Shown piece by piece: positions 25,816 to 35,362 of a DNA stretch of 64,000 bases (its first letter is position 1; each line of letters opens with the position of its first letter). The DNA is taken from the NCBI GenBank assembly GCA_038134525.1, contig JAYPVI010000004.1, positions 154,505 to 218,504 on the forward strand, given 5' to 3'. The notes under the pieces were generated by a model. That model saw only the letters and a program-made list of their open reading frames with translations. It ran no database searches and had not been told where the DNA came from. The stretch comes from GCA-002727735 sp038134525. GTDB lineage: Bacteria > Bacteroidota > Bacteroidia > Flavobacteriales_D > Parvicellaceae. The position numbers were made by a program, and so were the translations under genes.

Positions 25816-26599
25816 TTTTCTTAAAGAAAAAACAAATTTTAATCCTGAAATAGGAATCATTTTAGGTACTGGATTAGGAGGACTTGTCAATGAAATTGAT
25901 ACTACTCATGCCATTCCATATGAAGAAATCCCAAATTTTCCTGTATCAACTGTAGAAGGACACAAAGGTCAACTTATTTTTGGAGAACTAGGAGGCAAAA
26001 AAGTGGTAGCTATGCAGGGCCGATTTCATTTTTATGAAGGATACACCATGAATGAATTGGTTTTTCCTGTTAGAGTAATGAAGTTTTTGGGTATTAGCAA
26101 ACTCATGGTTAGCAATGCCTCAGGTGGTGTTAATCCAGCTTTTGAAATTGGAGATATAATGTTAATTTCAGATCACATCAATTTATTTCCAACTAATCCG
26201 CTAATGGGGCCTAATTTAGATGAACTAGGGCCACGCTTTCCAGATATGAGTGAAGCTTACAGTAAAGAAATTTTAAAAGAGGCTGAAAATGTAGCAGCTA
26301 AAATGAATATAAAAGTAGTTAAAGGTATTTATGCTGGCCTTTCAGGACCAACGCTAGAAACTCCTGCAGAATACATGTATGTGAGGAATATTGGTGCAGA
26401 TGCAGTAGGAATGAGCACAGTACCCGAAGTGATTGCAGCCAGACATATGGGAATTCCTTGTTTTGGAGTTTCTGTTATAACAGATCTAGGAGTTCCTGGG
26501 AAAATTGTTGAAGTAACTCATGAAGATGTTCAAAAAGTAGCTTCTAAAGCAGAGTTAATTTTAACTAAAATGGTGAAAGAGCTATTTGAAAGAATTTAG
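25787..26599 (+). CDS. Purine-nucleoside phosphorylase
   Basis: The 270-residue trimeric-type PNP cleaves inosine and guanosine with phosphate. Recognisable are ILGTGLGGLVNEID (phosphate loop), VSTVEGHKGQLIFG, MQGRFHFYEGYTMNE, VSNASGGVNPAFEIGDIMLI, ISDHINLFPTNPLMGPN and VGMSTVPEVIAARHMGIP. The ATG at 25787 is favoured over the in-frame TTG six bases earlier, giving a 29-base overlap with lpxK and so translational coupling. gatB begins one base after its stop. Confidence 0.93.
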   Translation: MLEAIKQTADFLKEKTNFNPEIGIILGTGLGGLVNEIDTTHAIPYEEIPNFPVSTVEGHKGQLIFGELGGKKVVAMQGRFHFYEGYTMNELVFPVRVMKFLGISKLMVSNASGGVNPAFEIGDIMLISDHINLFPTNPLMGPNLDELGPRFPDMSEAYSKEILKEAENVAAKMNIKVVKGIYAGLSGPTLETPAEYMYVRNIGADAVGMSTVPEVIAARHMGIPCFGVSVITDLGVPGKIVEVTHEDVQKVASKAELILTKMVKELFERI

Positions 26600-26600
26600 C

Positions 26601-28064
26601 ATGGATATTCAAGAGGCGTTAAAAAAATATGAACCAGTTATTGGAATTGAGATTCATGCACAACTAAAAACAAAAAGCAAGGCCTACTGCGGAGATCTCA
26701 ATGAATATGGACACGTACCCAATTCTTTAACTTCTGCTATATCACTAGGACATCCTGGAACATTACCAAAATTTAATGCAGAAGTGCTAAATCATGCTAT
26801 AAAGCTAGGGTTGGCATGCCGTTGTGACATTACAAATGAAATGCACTTCGATAGAAAAAATTACTTCTACGCAGATTTGCCTAAAGGTTATCAAATCACT
26901 CAGGATAAAACTCCAGTATGTAGAAATGGAAGCGTATTGATTCGCCTCAAAGATGGAACTGAAAAAAAAATACAACTAACTCGAATCCACATGGAGGAAG
27001 ATTCTGGGAAAAGCACCCATGACCTTGATCCGTTGTATACTCTTATTGATCTAAATAGAGCTGGAGTACCTCTATTAGAAATCGTAACTGAGCCCGTCAT
27101 AAAATCTTCAGAAGAAGCTTATCAATATGTCACTGAAATCAGAAAACTATTAAGGTACCTTGACATTTGTGATGGCAATATGGAAGAAGGTAGTATGCGA
27201 TGTGATGTAAATGTATCTATTATGCCCAAAGGAAGTGATCGATATGGACAACGTGTAGAAATCAAAAATTTAAATTCCATAAGAAATGTTCAGCGTTCAA
27301 TTGACTTTGAAATAAGTAGACATGCCGATTTATTAACACAAAATAAAGAAGTTGCAGTAGAAACTAGAACATTTGATGCACCATCTGGAACAACTATAGC
27401 CATGCGTAAAAAAGAAGCTGCTCACGATTATCGTTATTTTCCAGAACCAGATTTAAACCCCATTAAAATCACTGCAGAACAATTAGCTGAAATCCAAAAT
27501 GAAATGCCACCTCTCCCAAATGAGCTTTACAAGAAATTCACATCTAACTTCAAACTATCATCATATGATACATTAGTGCTGTTAGAACAAAAAGAAATTG
27601 CATTTTATTTTCTAGATATTTTAAATTATACTGATAATTATAAATCTGCAGCCAACTGGGTCATGGTAAACATCAAATCCCATTTAAATCAACAAGCCAT
27701 ATCTATAGATGAACTTGAAATTAAACCCTCATTTATTGCTGAATTGATTAAATTAATTGATGATAACAAGATTAGCCACTCATTAGCATCTCAGAAAGTA
27801 TTTCCAAGTATGATTAAAAACCCTCAAGATAGTCCTACTTCTATTGCAGAAAAAAACAATTGGATAAGTCAATCAAATGAAGATGATTTAAGTTCTATCA
27901 TCATTAAAATTTTTGAAGACAACCCCAATGAAACTAAACGTTTTAAAGAAGGGGAAAAAAAATTAACTGGGTTTTTTATGGGTCAAATCATGAAAGCAAC
28001 TAAAGGTACCGCAAATCCTAAAATGACTGCCCAATTAATAAATCAACTCATTAATAATCAATGA
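26601..28064 (+). CDS. gatB: Asp-tRNA(Asn)/Glu-tRNA(Gln) amidotransferase subunit B
   Basis: GatB is the kinase/transamidase subunit of GatCAB, which converts mischarged Glu-tRNA(Gln) or Asp-tRNA(Asn) to the amidated form. The 487-residue protein begins YEPVIGIEIHAQLKTKSKAY. It contains HFDRKNYFYADLPKGYQITQ, MEEGSMRCDVNVSIMPKG and ETRTFDAPSGTTIAMRKKEA, plus the C-terminal YqeY-like tRNA-binding tail ending FFMGQIMKATKGTANPK. The start ATG is two bases past the PNP stop. gatA and gatC are not in the window, as often happens in Bacteroidota. Confidence 0.96.
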   Translation: MDIQEALKKYEPVIGIEIHAQLKTKSKAYCGDLNEYGHVPNSLTSAISLGHPGTLPKFNAEVLNHAIKLGLACRCDITNEMHFDRKNYFYADLPKGYQITQDKTPVCRNGSVLIRLKDGTEKKIQLTRIHMEEDSGKSTHDLDPLYTLIDLNRAGVPLLEIVTEPVIKSSEEAYQYVTEIRKLLRYLDICDGNMEEGSMRCDVNVSIMPKGSDRYGQRVEIKNLNSIRNVQRSIDFEISRHADLLTQNKEVAVETRTFDAPSGTTIAMRKKEAAHDYRYFPEPDLNPIKITAEQLAEIQNEMPPLPNELYKKFTSNFKLSSYDTLVLLEQKEIAFYFLDILNYTDNYKSAANWVMVNIKSHLNQQAISIDELEIKPSFIAELIKLIDDNKISHSLASQKVFPSMIKNPQDSPTSIAEKNNWISQSNEDDLSSIIIKIFEDNPNETKRFKEGEKKLTGFFMGQIMKATKGTANPKMTAQLINQLINNQ

Positions 28065-29167
28065 TTAGATTTTGTATCATCCTTACTTTATTCATTTGTT
28101 CATGTAATAAAGTAGATCAATATGTTTTGAATGTAAATACCAAAAGTCCAAATCCTTTCTTTATTTTTGAATATATAGATAATGAATTGAAAAAGGTAGA
28201 CTCTTCGTTTAACGAATCGGGTAAACATATTTTTAATTTCAAAAATGCAAAACATCAGGTGTATTGGTGTGGAGAAAGCACAAATAGATGCTTTGTTTTT
28301 ATAGCTAAACCTATAGGAGAATGTCAAGTAAATGTGAATGAGTTTGACGTCACAAAAATGAAGGTAGAAAAAGATTCTGTAAACATCATACTTCACGATT
28401 TTTTTCAAAAAAGGGTAAATTTCATCGAAACATATGACTCAGCAGATGATAGCCATAAAAATGATATACTAGATTCATTTTACACCTATTTAAAAACATT
28501 TATTAATGAACATAAAGATTCTCCAGCAATACTTATGACATTAAATGATCTTGTATTGAACCCCTTTCAATTTATTAATGAAATTAATTTGATTAAAAAG
28601 GTTTCTGAAGAAAAATACGATAATCCATCTTATTTAAAGGAGGTAGAAAATTTAATACAGATTGCCAACAAACAAGAAAGAAATAACAATCTTCAACTTC
28701 AACGTGAAAAAGAAGCAGCTGTAAGAAGAAAAAAACTCGGTTTAGAAATCGGGCAAACTGCTCCTGAAATAGTATTGAAAAGTCCCGAAGGTAAAACATT
28801 TAAGTTAAGTGATTTAAAAGATAAAATTGTTTTACTTGATTTCTGGGCTTCATGGTGCAAACCGTGTAGAATAGAAAACCCCAATGTGGTTCAATTATAC
28901 AAAGAATTTAAAGAAAATGGATTTACAATATTTAGTGTGTCTCTTGATCAAAAATTGGAACCATGGCAAAAAGCGATTGATACTGATCAATTAATATGGC
29001 CTTATCATGTGAGCGACTTAAAAGGCTGGTATTCTACAGCAGCCCAAAAATATGGTATTGAGAGTATACCAAGCACTTTTTTACTAGATAAAGGGAATAA
29101 AATAGTGGCGTATAATCTAAGAGGAGATAAGCTCATTCAAAAGGTAAAAGAATTAATAAATGATTGA
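28061..29167 (+). CDS. TlpA/ResA-like thioredoxin lipoprotein
   Basis: The 368-residue protein has a lipoprotein signal (IRFCIILTLFICSC, lipid cysteine near residue 15), a beta-rich N-terminal region resembling DUF4369 and a helical middle. A C-terminal thioredoxin fold carries LDFWASWCKPCRIENP, the CxxC redox pair around residues 265-268, and the cis-proline region IESIPSTFLL. Such proteins reduce disulfides on the periplasmic side, for example in cytochrome maturation or stress. It overlaps gatB and the next gene by four and eight bases. The partner substrate is unknown. Confidence 0.85.
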   Translation: MIRFCIILTLFICSCNKVDQYVLNVNTKSPNPFFIFEYIDNELKKVDSSFNESGKHIFNFKNAKHQVYWCGESTNRCFVFIAKPIGECQVNVNEFDVTKMKVEKDSVNIILHDFFQKRVNFIETYDSADDSHKNDILDSFYTYLKTFINEHKDSPAILMTLNDLVLNPFQFINEINLIKKVSEEKYDNPSYLKEVENLIQIANKQERNNNLQLQREKEAAVRRKKLGLEIGQTAPEIVLKSPEGKTFKLSDLKDKIVLLDFWASWCKPCRIENPNVVQLYKEFKENGFTIFSVSLDQKLEPWQKAIDTDQLIWPYHVSDLKGWYSTAAQKYGIESIPSTFLLDKGNKIVAYNLRGDKLIQKVKELIND

Positions 29168-30407
29168 GCCAAAAATTATCTTATCATTAAGGAAGTTAAC
29201 TACTTTTTTTTCACTATTAATTATTGCCTTTAATTCTGTTGGACAACTAATCCAGTACGATATTATTGGATACTACTCAAAAGACTCACTTAAAATTATT
29301 TGGAAACAAAAAAAAATTCCAAAATCTATAGCAAATATTAAGCATGGTGTTTCTATTTATAGAGTTAAGTATTTCACGAAATGGATTGACGGAAGTAATA
29401 TTATAGCAACGGGAAGTATGTTTATACCAGATAATTCTAAAAAAAATCCTCTATTAGTTTATAATCATGGAACAAGAGTTAAAAAAGGAGCTCCTAAAAT
29501 TTTAAGTGGAGAGAACATTATTGCCATTATATTTTCAACTGATGGATATAATGTTATTTGTCCAGATTTTATTGGTCTAGGCGAAGGAGAAAAATCACAC
29601 CTTTATTGCCATATAGAGACAGAAGCAAGTGCGGGAATTGATTTTATAAGAATTAGTAACGAAATATTAAATGATCTAGGCAAACCTAAATTTAATCAGC
29701 TATTTATAACAGGTTATTCTCAGGGTGGGCATGCTGCTCTAGCACAATTAAAAGTAATAGAAAGAGATTATCCTAATTTAGGAGTCGAAGCATGTAGCCC
29801 CATGTCAGGTCCATACGATTTAGGTGGGATTCAAGAAGAAATCATGTATCATAATTATCCGTACAGTGCTTATTTACCCTACCTTTTGAAAAGCTTAAAT
29901 ACAGCTTACGATTTATTTAGTGAAAATCGATTTTACAACATTTTTAAGCCTCCTTATGACTCAGTTGCTAGGCATATGTATGATGGTCAACATAAATTAC
30001 AAAAAATTAATGAATATCTTCCTGAAAAACCAATAGATATGATACAAGAAGGTTTTATCAAAAGATATAAAAATGATCCGAATTTTGAATTAAGAAAACT
30101 GCTTCTTATAAATGCATTAAGTGATTTTTCACCAAAAGCTCCAGTTCAATTGTGTTTCTGTGAAGGAGATAATGTTGTCCCTCATGAAAATAGTATTGTT
30201 ACATATGAGAACATGATAAAATCTGGTTCAAAAAATGTATTTTTAAAATCAGGTGGTAAGAAATTTAATCATAACAAATGTGCTGGAACGTCATCTATTT
30301 ATACCAAATTTTTCTTTGACCGATATTTGAACAATAAAATATTTTTTAAAAAAGGCCCCATCATTAAAAGAGTTTTATTGACATATTATAAAATGTTTCT
30401 ATCATAG
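29160..30407 (+). CDS. Secreted alpha/beta hydrolase, lipase-like
   Basis: This 415-residue alpha/beta hydrolase has an N-terminal signal sequence (ending near AFNSVGQ). The nucleophile elbow FITGYSQGGHAAL puts the serine near residue 187. The oxyanion region LLVYNHGTRVKKGAP, VICPDFIGLGEG (conserved in secretory lipases), and a late acid/histidine pair in CEGDNVVPHENS and KFNHNKCAG complete a plausible catalytic triad. The closest recognisable group is the secretory lipase (LIP) / prolyl oligopeptidase-like set. It overlaps the TlpA-like gene, and the M1 peptidase gene follows after 22 bases, suggesting an export-dedicated segment of the cluster. Confidence 0.78.
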   Translation: MIEPKIILSLRKLTTFFSLLIIAFNSVGQLIQYDIIGYYSKDSLKIIWKQKKIPKSIANIKHGVSIYRVKYFTKWIDGSNIIATGSMFIPDNSKKNPLLVYNHGTRVKKGAPKILSGENIIAIIFSTDGYNVICPDFIGLGEGEKSHLYCHIETEASAGIDFIRISNEILNDLGKPKFNQLFITGYSQGGHAALAQLKVIERDYPNLGVEACSPMSGPYDLGGIQEEIMYHNYPYSAYLPYLLKSLNTAYDLFSENRFYNIFKPPYDSVARHMYDGQHKLQKINEYLPEKPIDMIQEGFIKRYKNDPNFELRKLLLINALSDFSPKAPVQLCFCEGDNVVPHENSIVTYENMIKSGSKNVFLKSGGKKFNHNKCAGTSSIYTKFFFDRYLNNKIFFKKGPIIKRVLLTYYKMFLS

Positions 30408-30429
30408 AAAGAATTGTACTAGTTATTTC

Positions 30430-33400
30430 ATGAACGTGAATAAATTATATCGTTTTCTATTACTATGTATTTTCATACATCATTCAACCTTTTCTCAGAA
30501 ACCCTATTTTCAGCAGAAGGTAGATACTTACATAGAGGTTAAACTTGATGATAAAAACCATGTTTTAAATGGATTTGAGAAAATCATTTATACTAATAAC
30601 TCTAATAATACATTAGACTCTATAGTAATACACTTGTGGCCTAATGCTTATAAAAATATAGATACTGAACTGGGAAAACAAAAAATAGAAGACGGTCAAC
30701 TTTATATCAAATTTGCACCAAAATACACAAGAGGATATATAGATTCCTTGGAATTTAAAGTTGATGGTGAATCTATTTCATGGAAATTTGATGATAAACA
30801 CATTGACATTGCCACTTTAAAACTCAAATACAGCTTAAAGGTGGGGGATTCAATAGAAATTACTACTCCATTTAGGGTGAAAATTCCCTCTGGAAGATTT
30901 TCCCGTTTGGGTCATATTGGCCAATCCTATCAAATTACACAATGGTTTCCTAAGCCTGCTGTTTATGATGATGAAGGTTGGCACCCTATGCCCTACTTGA
31001 ACCAGGGAGAATTTTACTCAGAATTTGGAAAATATGATGTAAGCATTACCATTCCCGATAATTATGTTATCATGGCAACCGGTGACTTACAAAATCCAGA
31101 AGAAGTTGAATTTTTAAATGAAAAAGTGAAGCTTACTGAAAAATTAATAGCAGAGAATAAACTCCCATTAAAAGACTCAACTGGAAATAAAAACATGACA
31201 TTTCCCATCTCAAGTCAACAACTAAAAACGGTTCGATTTACTCAAGAAAACATTCATGATTTTGCTTGGTTTGCAGATAAAAGATACCATGTATTAAAAG
31301 GAGAAGTCAAACTTCCATCTTCTGATCGAACAGTAGAAACTTGGGCTCTTTTTACCAATAATGAAGCAAAACTATGGACAAAAGCTATAGAGTATTTAAA
31401 TGATGCCACCTATTACTTTTCTGAATGGGTTGGAGAATACCCCTACAATCATGTTACAGCAGTTGATGGAACCATTAGTGCTGGAGGTGGTATGGAGTAC
31501 CCCAACATCACCGTAATAGGTTCTTCTGGGAATAAATATGGTTTAGAAACGGTTATTATCCACGAAGTAGGTCACAATTGGTATTATGGGATTCTAGGAA
31601 GTAATGAAAGAGATAATGCCTGGATGGATGAGGGGTTAAACACATACTTAGAAATTAGGTATTTCGAAGAAAAATACGGTAATGAAAACATCTTAAATCT
31701 ATCTACAGGAAATAACAAGATAAATCTAGATTTACAACATAAAGATGTACATCGGGCTAGTTATCAATTTAACGCAAGCAGAAATTATGATCAACCAATG
31801 CAAATGGGTTCACCCGAATTTACTTCCATGAATTATGGAGGAATTGTTTATTCAAAAACAGGATTAGGATTTCATTACCTCAAAGATTATTTAGGTGAAG
31901 AACTTTTTGATAATTGTATGCACACTTACTTTGATAAATGGAAATTTAAACATCCTAAACCCAAAGATATTGCAGAGATATTTACACTAAAAAGCGACAA
32001 GAACTTATCCTGGTTTTTTGATGATTATGTAAACACTACTAATAAAGTAGATTATCATATAAAAAGGGTTAAAAAAATAGATGATACGGAATTCTTGATA
32101 AAGTTAAAAAACAACAAAGGGATTCCGGGGCCTACCAACATTGTTCAACTGTCTAAAGAAGAAGATGATACCTTTAAAACCATTGATTTAACTTGGTTAG
32201 AAGGTTTTAAAAAAGATACTTCATTTATTCTTAAAACAAAAAATGCAGCTACTAATATAGGGCTTGATTTCAATTTGAATACTACTGATTTTAATTTTCA
32301 AAATCATATGTACAGAAAGAGTGGAATAGTGAAAAATTTTAAACCTATTGCATTTAAAGTAATTCCATATAGTATAAAGTCAAACTATAAAAATCAAATA
32401 CATTTTACACCTACCAGCGGATGGAATTATCATGATAAATTCATGATTGGTACTGCTTTTTATAATACAGGAATTAAAGAAAAGAAAAACGAATGGGTGA
32501 TAAATCCTTTGTTTGCTTTTGGTAGCAAATCGCTTGTAGGTAGTGGTAGCTTTATCAAAAACATAAACACAAACCGTTTTTTTCCAAGAATAAGTATTGG
32601 ATATAAATTACAAAGCTATCATTCCAGATTTGAGCAAATTCCAAATTTAAATAGATGGGTAAAACAAGAACTATCATCAAATTTGAGAATAAAAAGTAAG
32701 AATCTAAGGACATCTCCTAGTCAATCGATTGAAATAAGAGCACTAAAAATAGATCAATATATTCCATCAGGTTTTTTTATAGATCCGCCTACTACTGAAA
32801 AAACCTCTCGTTATTATGGAACTGTGGAATATTTTATAGGGAATAAACAGTTCTTAAAACCTAAAAACATAAGATTTAATTATATATATGGTTTTGATGA
32901 AAACCAAGCATTAGTAAGTAATATTCAACTCACTTCAAATCTGAAATACATCTACAATAAAGAAAGAGATGAGTTAAACATTCGATTTTTTGGAGGTTAC
33001 CATTTTATTCAAACAACAGCAAATGAGTTTTGCTTCTACCTTAGAGGTATACAAGGTAGTACGGATTTTCTATATGATAATGTATTCTTAGGAAGACACA
33101 TCAATAACTATGTTAACATGCTGTCTCAACAAAATACTAATACCTATGGAGGATTTAAAATCAATAGTTTAGCCGGTAAATCAAACGATTGGCTAATCAG
33201 TACAAATATCACATTAGATATTCCAAAATCACCACTTTCCATATTTTTCGATCTGGGTTATTATGATGAACCATTGTACCTTGCTAATACCAATACCTGG
33301 ACTAATGAATATATTGTTTCTCATAATATAGGCTTGCAATATTCCTTGTTAAAAATAAATAATGAACCCATTCTTGAAATTTTTGTTCCATTATTCTATT

Positions 33401-33537
33401 CGGATAACATTGGAAACTCTAGAGATTTAAATTCGTCCATTTCTGTTGATGAACTGTCATTTTTTCAGCGAATCAACTTTATATTTAATTTCAACTCCAT
33501 AAATCCATTTTTAATTAAAAAACAACTCAAACCTTGA
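30430..33537 (+). CDS. M1 family metallopeptidase with long beta-rich C-terminus
   Basis: This 1035-residue secreted peptidase (signal peptide ending TFSQ) has an aminopeptidase N-like N-domain and a gluzincin catalytic domain. The zinc site is HEVGH at residues 378-382 with the third ligand in DEGLNTY (Glu401, 19 residues after the second His), and the exopeptidase substrate motif GGGMEYPN precedes it. From about residue 620 to the end the sequence changes to alternating amphipathic strands with turns (NIRFFGGYHFIQ; LSIFFDLGYYDEP; SHNIGLQYSLL), longer than ordinary M1 enzymes and reminiscent of an outer-membrane beta-barrel. The stop overlaps the TTG start of lpxH. Confidence 0.85.
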   Translation: MNVNKLYRFLLLCIFIHHSTFSQKPYFQQKVDTYIEVKLDDKNHVLNGFEKIIYTNNSNNTLDSIVIHLWPNAYKNIDTELGKQKIEDGQLYIKFAPKYTRGYIDSLEFKVDGESISWKFDDKHIDIATLKLKYSLKVGDSIEITTPFRVKIPSGRFSRLGHIGQSYQITQWFPKPAVYDDEGWHPMPYLNQGEFYSEFGKYDVSITIPDNYVIMATGDLQNPEEVEFLNEKVKLTEKLIAENKLPLKDSTGNKNMTFPISSQQLKTVRFTQENIHDFAWFADKRYHVLKGEVKLPSSDRTVETWALFTNNEAKLWTKAIEYLNDATYYFSEWVGEYPYNHVTAVDGTISAGGGMEYPNITVIGSSGNKYGLETVIIHEVGHNWYYGILGSNERDNAWMDEGLNTYLEIRYFEEKYGNENILNLSTGNNKINLDLQHKDVHRASYQFNASRNYDQPMQMGSPEFTSMNYGGIVYSKTGLGFHYLKDYLGEELFDNCMHTYFDKWKFKHPKPKDIAEIFTLKSDKNLSWFFDDYVNTTNKVDYHIKRVKKIDDTEFLIKLKNNKGIPGPTNIVQLSKEEDDTFKTIDLTWLEGFKKDTSFILKTKNAATNIGLDFNLNTTDFNFQNHMYRKSGIVKNFKPIAFKVIPYSIKSNYKNQIHFTPTSGWNYHDKFMIGTAFYNTGIKEKKNEWVINPLFAFGSKSLVGSGSFIKNINTNRFFPRISIGYKLQSYHSRFEQIPNLNRWVKQELSSNLRIKSKNLRTSPSQSIEIRALKIDQYIPSGFFIDPPTTEKTSRYYGTVEYFIGNKQFLKPKNIRFNYIYGFDENQALVSNIQLTSNLKYIYNKERDELNIRFFGGYHFIQTTANEFCFYLRGIQGSTDFLYDNVFLGRHINNYVNMLSQQNTNTYGGFKINSLAGKSNDWLISTNITLDIPKSPLSIFFDLGYYDEPLYLANTNTWTNEYIVSHNIGLQYSLLKINNEPILEIFVPLFYSDNIGNSRDLNSSISVDELSFFQRINFIFNFNSINPFLIKKQLKP

Positions 33538-34286
33538 AAAAAGAAAAAAAAATATATTTTGCTTCTGATTTTCATTTAGGCATTCCTAACAATAAAGAAA
33601 GTAGCCTTAGAGAAACGAAAGTTGTTTCTTGGTTAGATAGTATAAAAAAAGATGCTAAAGAAATTTATCTGGTAGGAGATATATTTGATTTTTGGTTTGA
33701 ATATAAATATACGGTTCCTAAAGGCTGTATTCGTTTTCTTGGGAAAATTGCTGAATTAATTGATCTAGGTGTCACTATTCATTTTTTTACCGGAAATCAT
33801 GATATGTGGATGTTTAATTACCTGAAAGATGAGTTCAACATCAACATTCATAAAGAACCAATTATCAAAAAAATAAACAATAAAACTTTTTTAATCGGCC
33901 ATGGTGATGGTCTTGGACCTGGGGATAGAAAATATAAGTTTATAAAACGAATTTTTTCCAATAGTTTATGCCAGTGGTTATTTGCAAGACTTCATCCTAA
34001 TTTTGCATTCACTATTGCACATAACTGGTCAAGAAAAAGCAGAGAAAAAGAAATGCTTGGTGAACTAACTTTCCTAGGAGAAAATAAAGAATGGCTTATC
34101 ATTTATGCAAAAGAAAAATTGAAGGAAAATAAAATTAATTTTTTCATTTTTGGACATCGACATTTACCAATAGAATATAAACTAACAGAAAATTCTATGT
34201 ATATGAATTTAGGCGACTGGATAAATCATTACACCTATGCAGTGTTAGATGGTGAAAAACTAAAACTAGAAAAATTCAATGACTAG
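33534..34286 (+). CDS. lpxH: UDP-2,3-diacylglucosamine diphosphatase
   Basis: LpxH hydrolyses UDP-2,3-diacylglucosamine to lipid X, the fourth step of lipid A synthesis, as a peripheral inner-membrane metallophosphoesterase. All five blocks of the fold are visible in the 250-residue protein: FASDFHLG, YLVGDIFDFWFE, FTGNHDMWM, IGHGDGLGPGD and FFIFGHRHLP. Translation seems to start at TTG (33534), whose last two bases begin the TGA of the M1 peptidase gene, an overlap that implies coupling. It closes the cluster that opens with lpxK. Confidence 0.9.
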   Translation: MKKEKKIYFASDFHLGIPNNKESSLRETKVVSWLDSIKKDAKEIYLVGDIFDFWFEYKYTVPKGCIRFLGKIAELIDLGVTIHFFTGNHDMWMFNYLKDEFNINIHKEPIIKKINNKTFLIGHGDGLGPGDRKYKFIKRIFSNSLCQWLFARLHPNFAFTIAHNWSRKSREKEMLGELTFLGENKEWLIIYAKEKLKENKINFFIFGHRHLPIEYKLTENSMYMNLGDWINHYTYAVLDGEKLKLEKFND

Positions 34287-35284
34287 AGGGTGTTGATATG
34301 TAAAGCCATATCTAATAACTTATTAGAATAACCAGCTTCATTATCATACCAAATAACCAGTTTGAAGAACGTATCATTTAATTCGATCCCCGCACCAGCA
34401 TCAACTATGGATGTTCTTGGGTCACCTACAAAATCTTGAGATACCACATTATCAGTTGTAAAACCAAGAATACCCTTTAATTCATTCTTTGAAGCATTTT
34501 CTAGGGTTGTCATTATTTCTTCATAAGAAGTTGACTTCCCTAATTTTACCGTTAGATCAACTACAGAGACATTGGCAGTAGGAATTCTAAAAGCCATACC
34601 AGTGATTTTACCTTCTAGACTTGGAATAACTTTAGTAACCGCTTTAGCAGCTCCAGTTGAAGTTGGGATAATGTTATTGAGTGCACTTCTACCTAGACGA
34701 TAATTTTTTCTTGAAGGACCATCTACAGTAAACTGCGTTGCTGTAGCAGCATGTACAGTTGTCATGAGCGCTTCTTTTACCTCAAAGTTGTCATGTAAAA
34801 CTTTAACTGTAGGAGCTAGACAATTAGTAGTACAAGAAGCGTTAGATACAATTTTATCATTAGCATTCATTTCGTGATGATTTACACCCATAACAAACAT
34901 GGGAGCATCTTTAGATGGTGCCGAAATGATAACATTTTTCACACCATTGGTTAAGTGCTTTGCCGCATCATCTTTATCTGTAAATAGGCCTGTACATTCA
35001 ACAACAGTTTTTACACCTACTGATGTCCAATCTATATTAGCTGGATCTTTCTCAGAAAAAATGGAGATTTTATTCCCATTTACCGAAATATAATCACTTC
35101 CCGATTGAATGTCCGCATTTACATTTCCATGGACTGAATCATATTTTAATAAATACACAAGATGATCAACATCAAGTAAATCGTTTATAGCTTTGATTTC
35201 TATATCGTTTCTATGAAGGGAAGCACGAAGCACCATTCTACCAATACGTCCAAAACCATTTATTCCAATTCCAAGTTTACTCAT
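34283..35284 (-). CDS. gap: Glyceraldehyde-3-phosphate dehydrogenase, type I
   Basis: The 333-residue enzyme oxidises glyceraldehyde-3-phosphate to 1,3-bisphosphoglycerate with NAD in glycolysis. The N-terminal GINGFGRIGRMVLRA binds NAD, the catalytic cysteine is in SNASCTTNCLAP near residue 150, and the C-terminal WYDNEAGYSNKLLDM is the standard family ending. It is convergent with lpxH with a four-base overlap. It looks monocistronic. Confidence 0.96.
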   Translation of the reverse strand: MSKLGIGINGFGRIGRMVLRASLHRNDIEIKAINDLLDVDHLVYLLKYDSVHGNVNADIQSGSDYISVNGNKISIFSEKDPANIDWTSVGVKTVVECTGLFTDKDDAAKHLTNGVKNVIISAPSKDAPMFVMGVNHHEMNANDKIVSNASCTTNCLAPTVKVLHDNFEVKEALMTTVHAATATQFTVDGPSRKNYRLGRSALNNIIPTSTGAAKAVTKVIPSLEGKITGMAFRIPTANVSVVDLTVKLGKSTSYEEIMTTLENASKNELKGILGFTTDNVVSQDFVGDPRTSIVDAGAGIELNDTFFKLVIWYDNEAGYSNKLLDMALHINTL

Positions 35285-35303
35285 GAATAAAATTTATAAG
35301 TGT

Positions 35304-35337
35304 TAAATATACACTATCTTAGAAAATTACATAACAA
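35304..35337 (-). promoter_or_regulatory. Possible promoter of gap
   Basis: Minus strand: TTG at 35337-35335, then 23 bases, then TATATTTA (35311-35304), one mismatch from TAnnTTTG. Spacing is at the upper limit, so this is tentative. Confidence 0.4.
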
Positions 35338-35362
35338 TGTTACCTGTTGAATGATAAATAAA

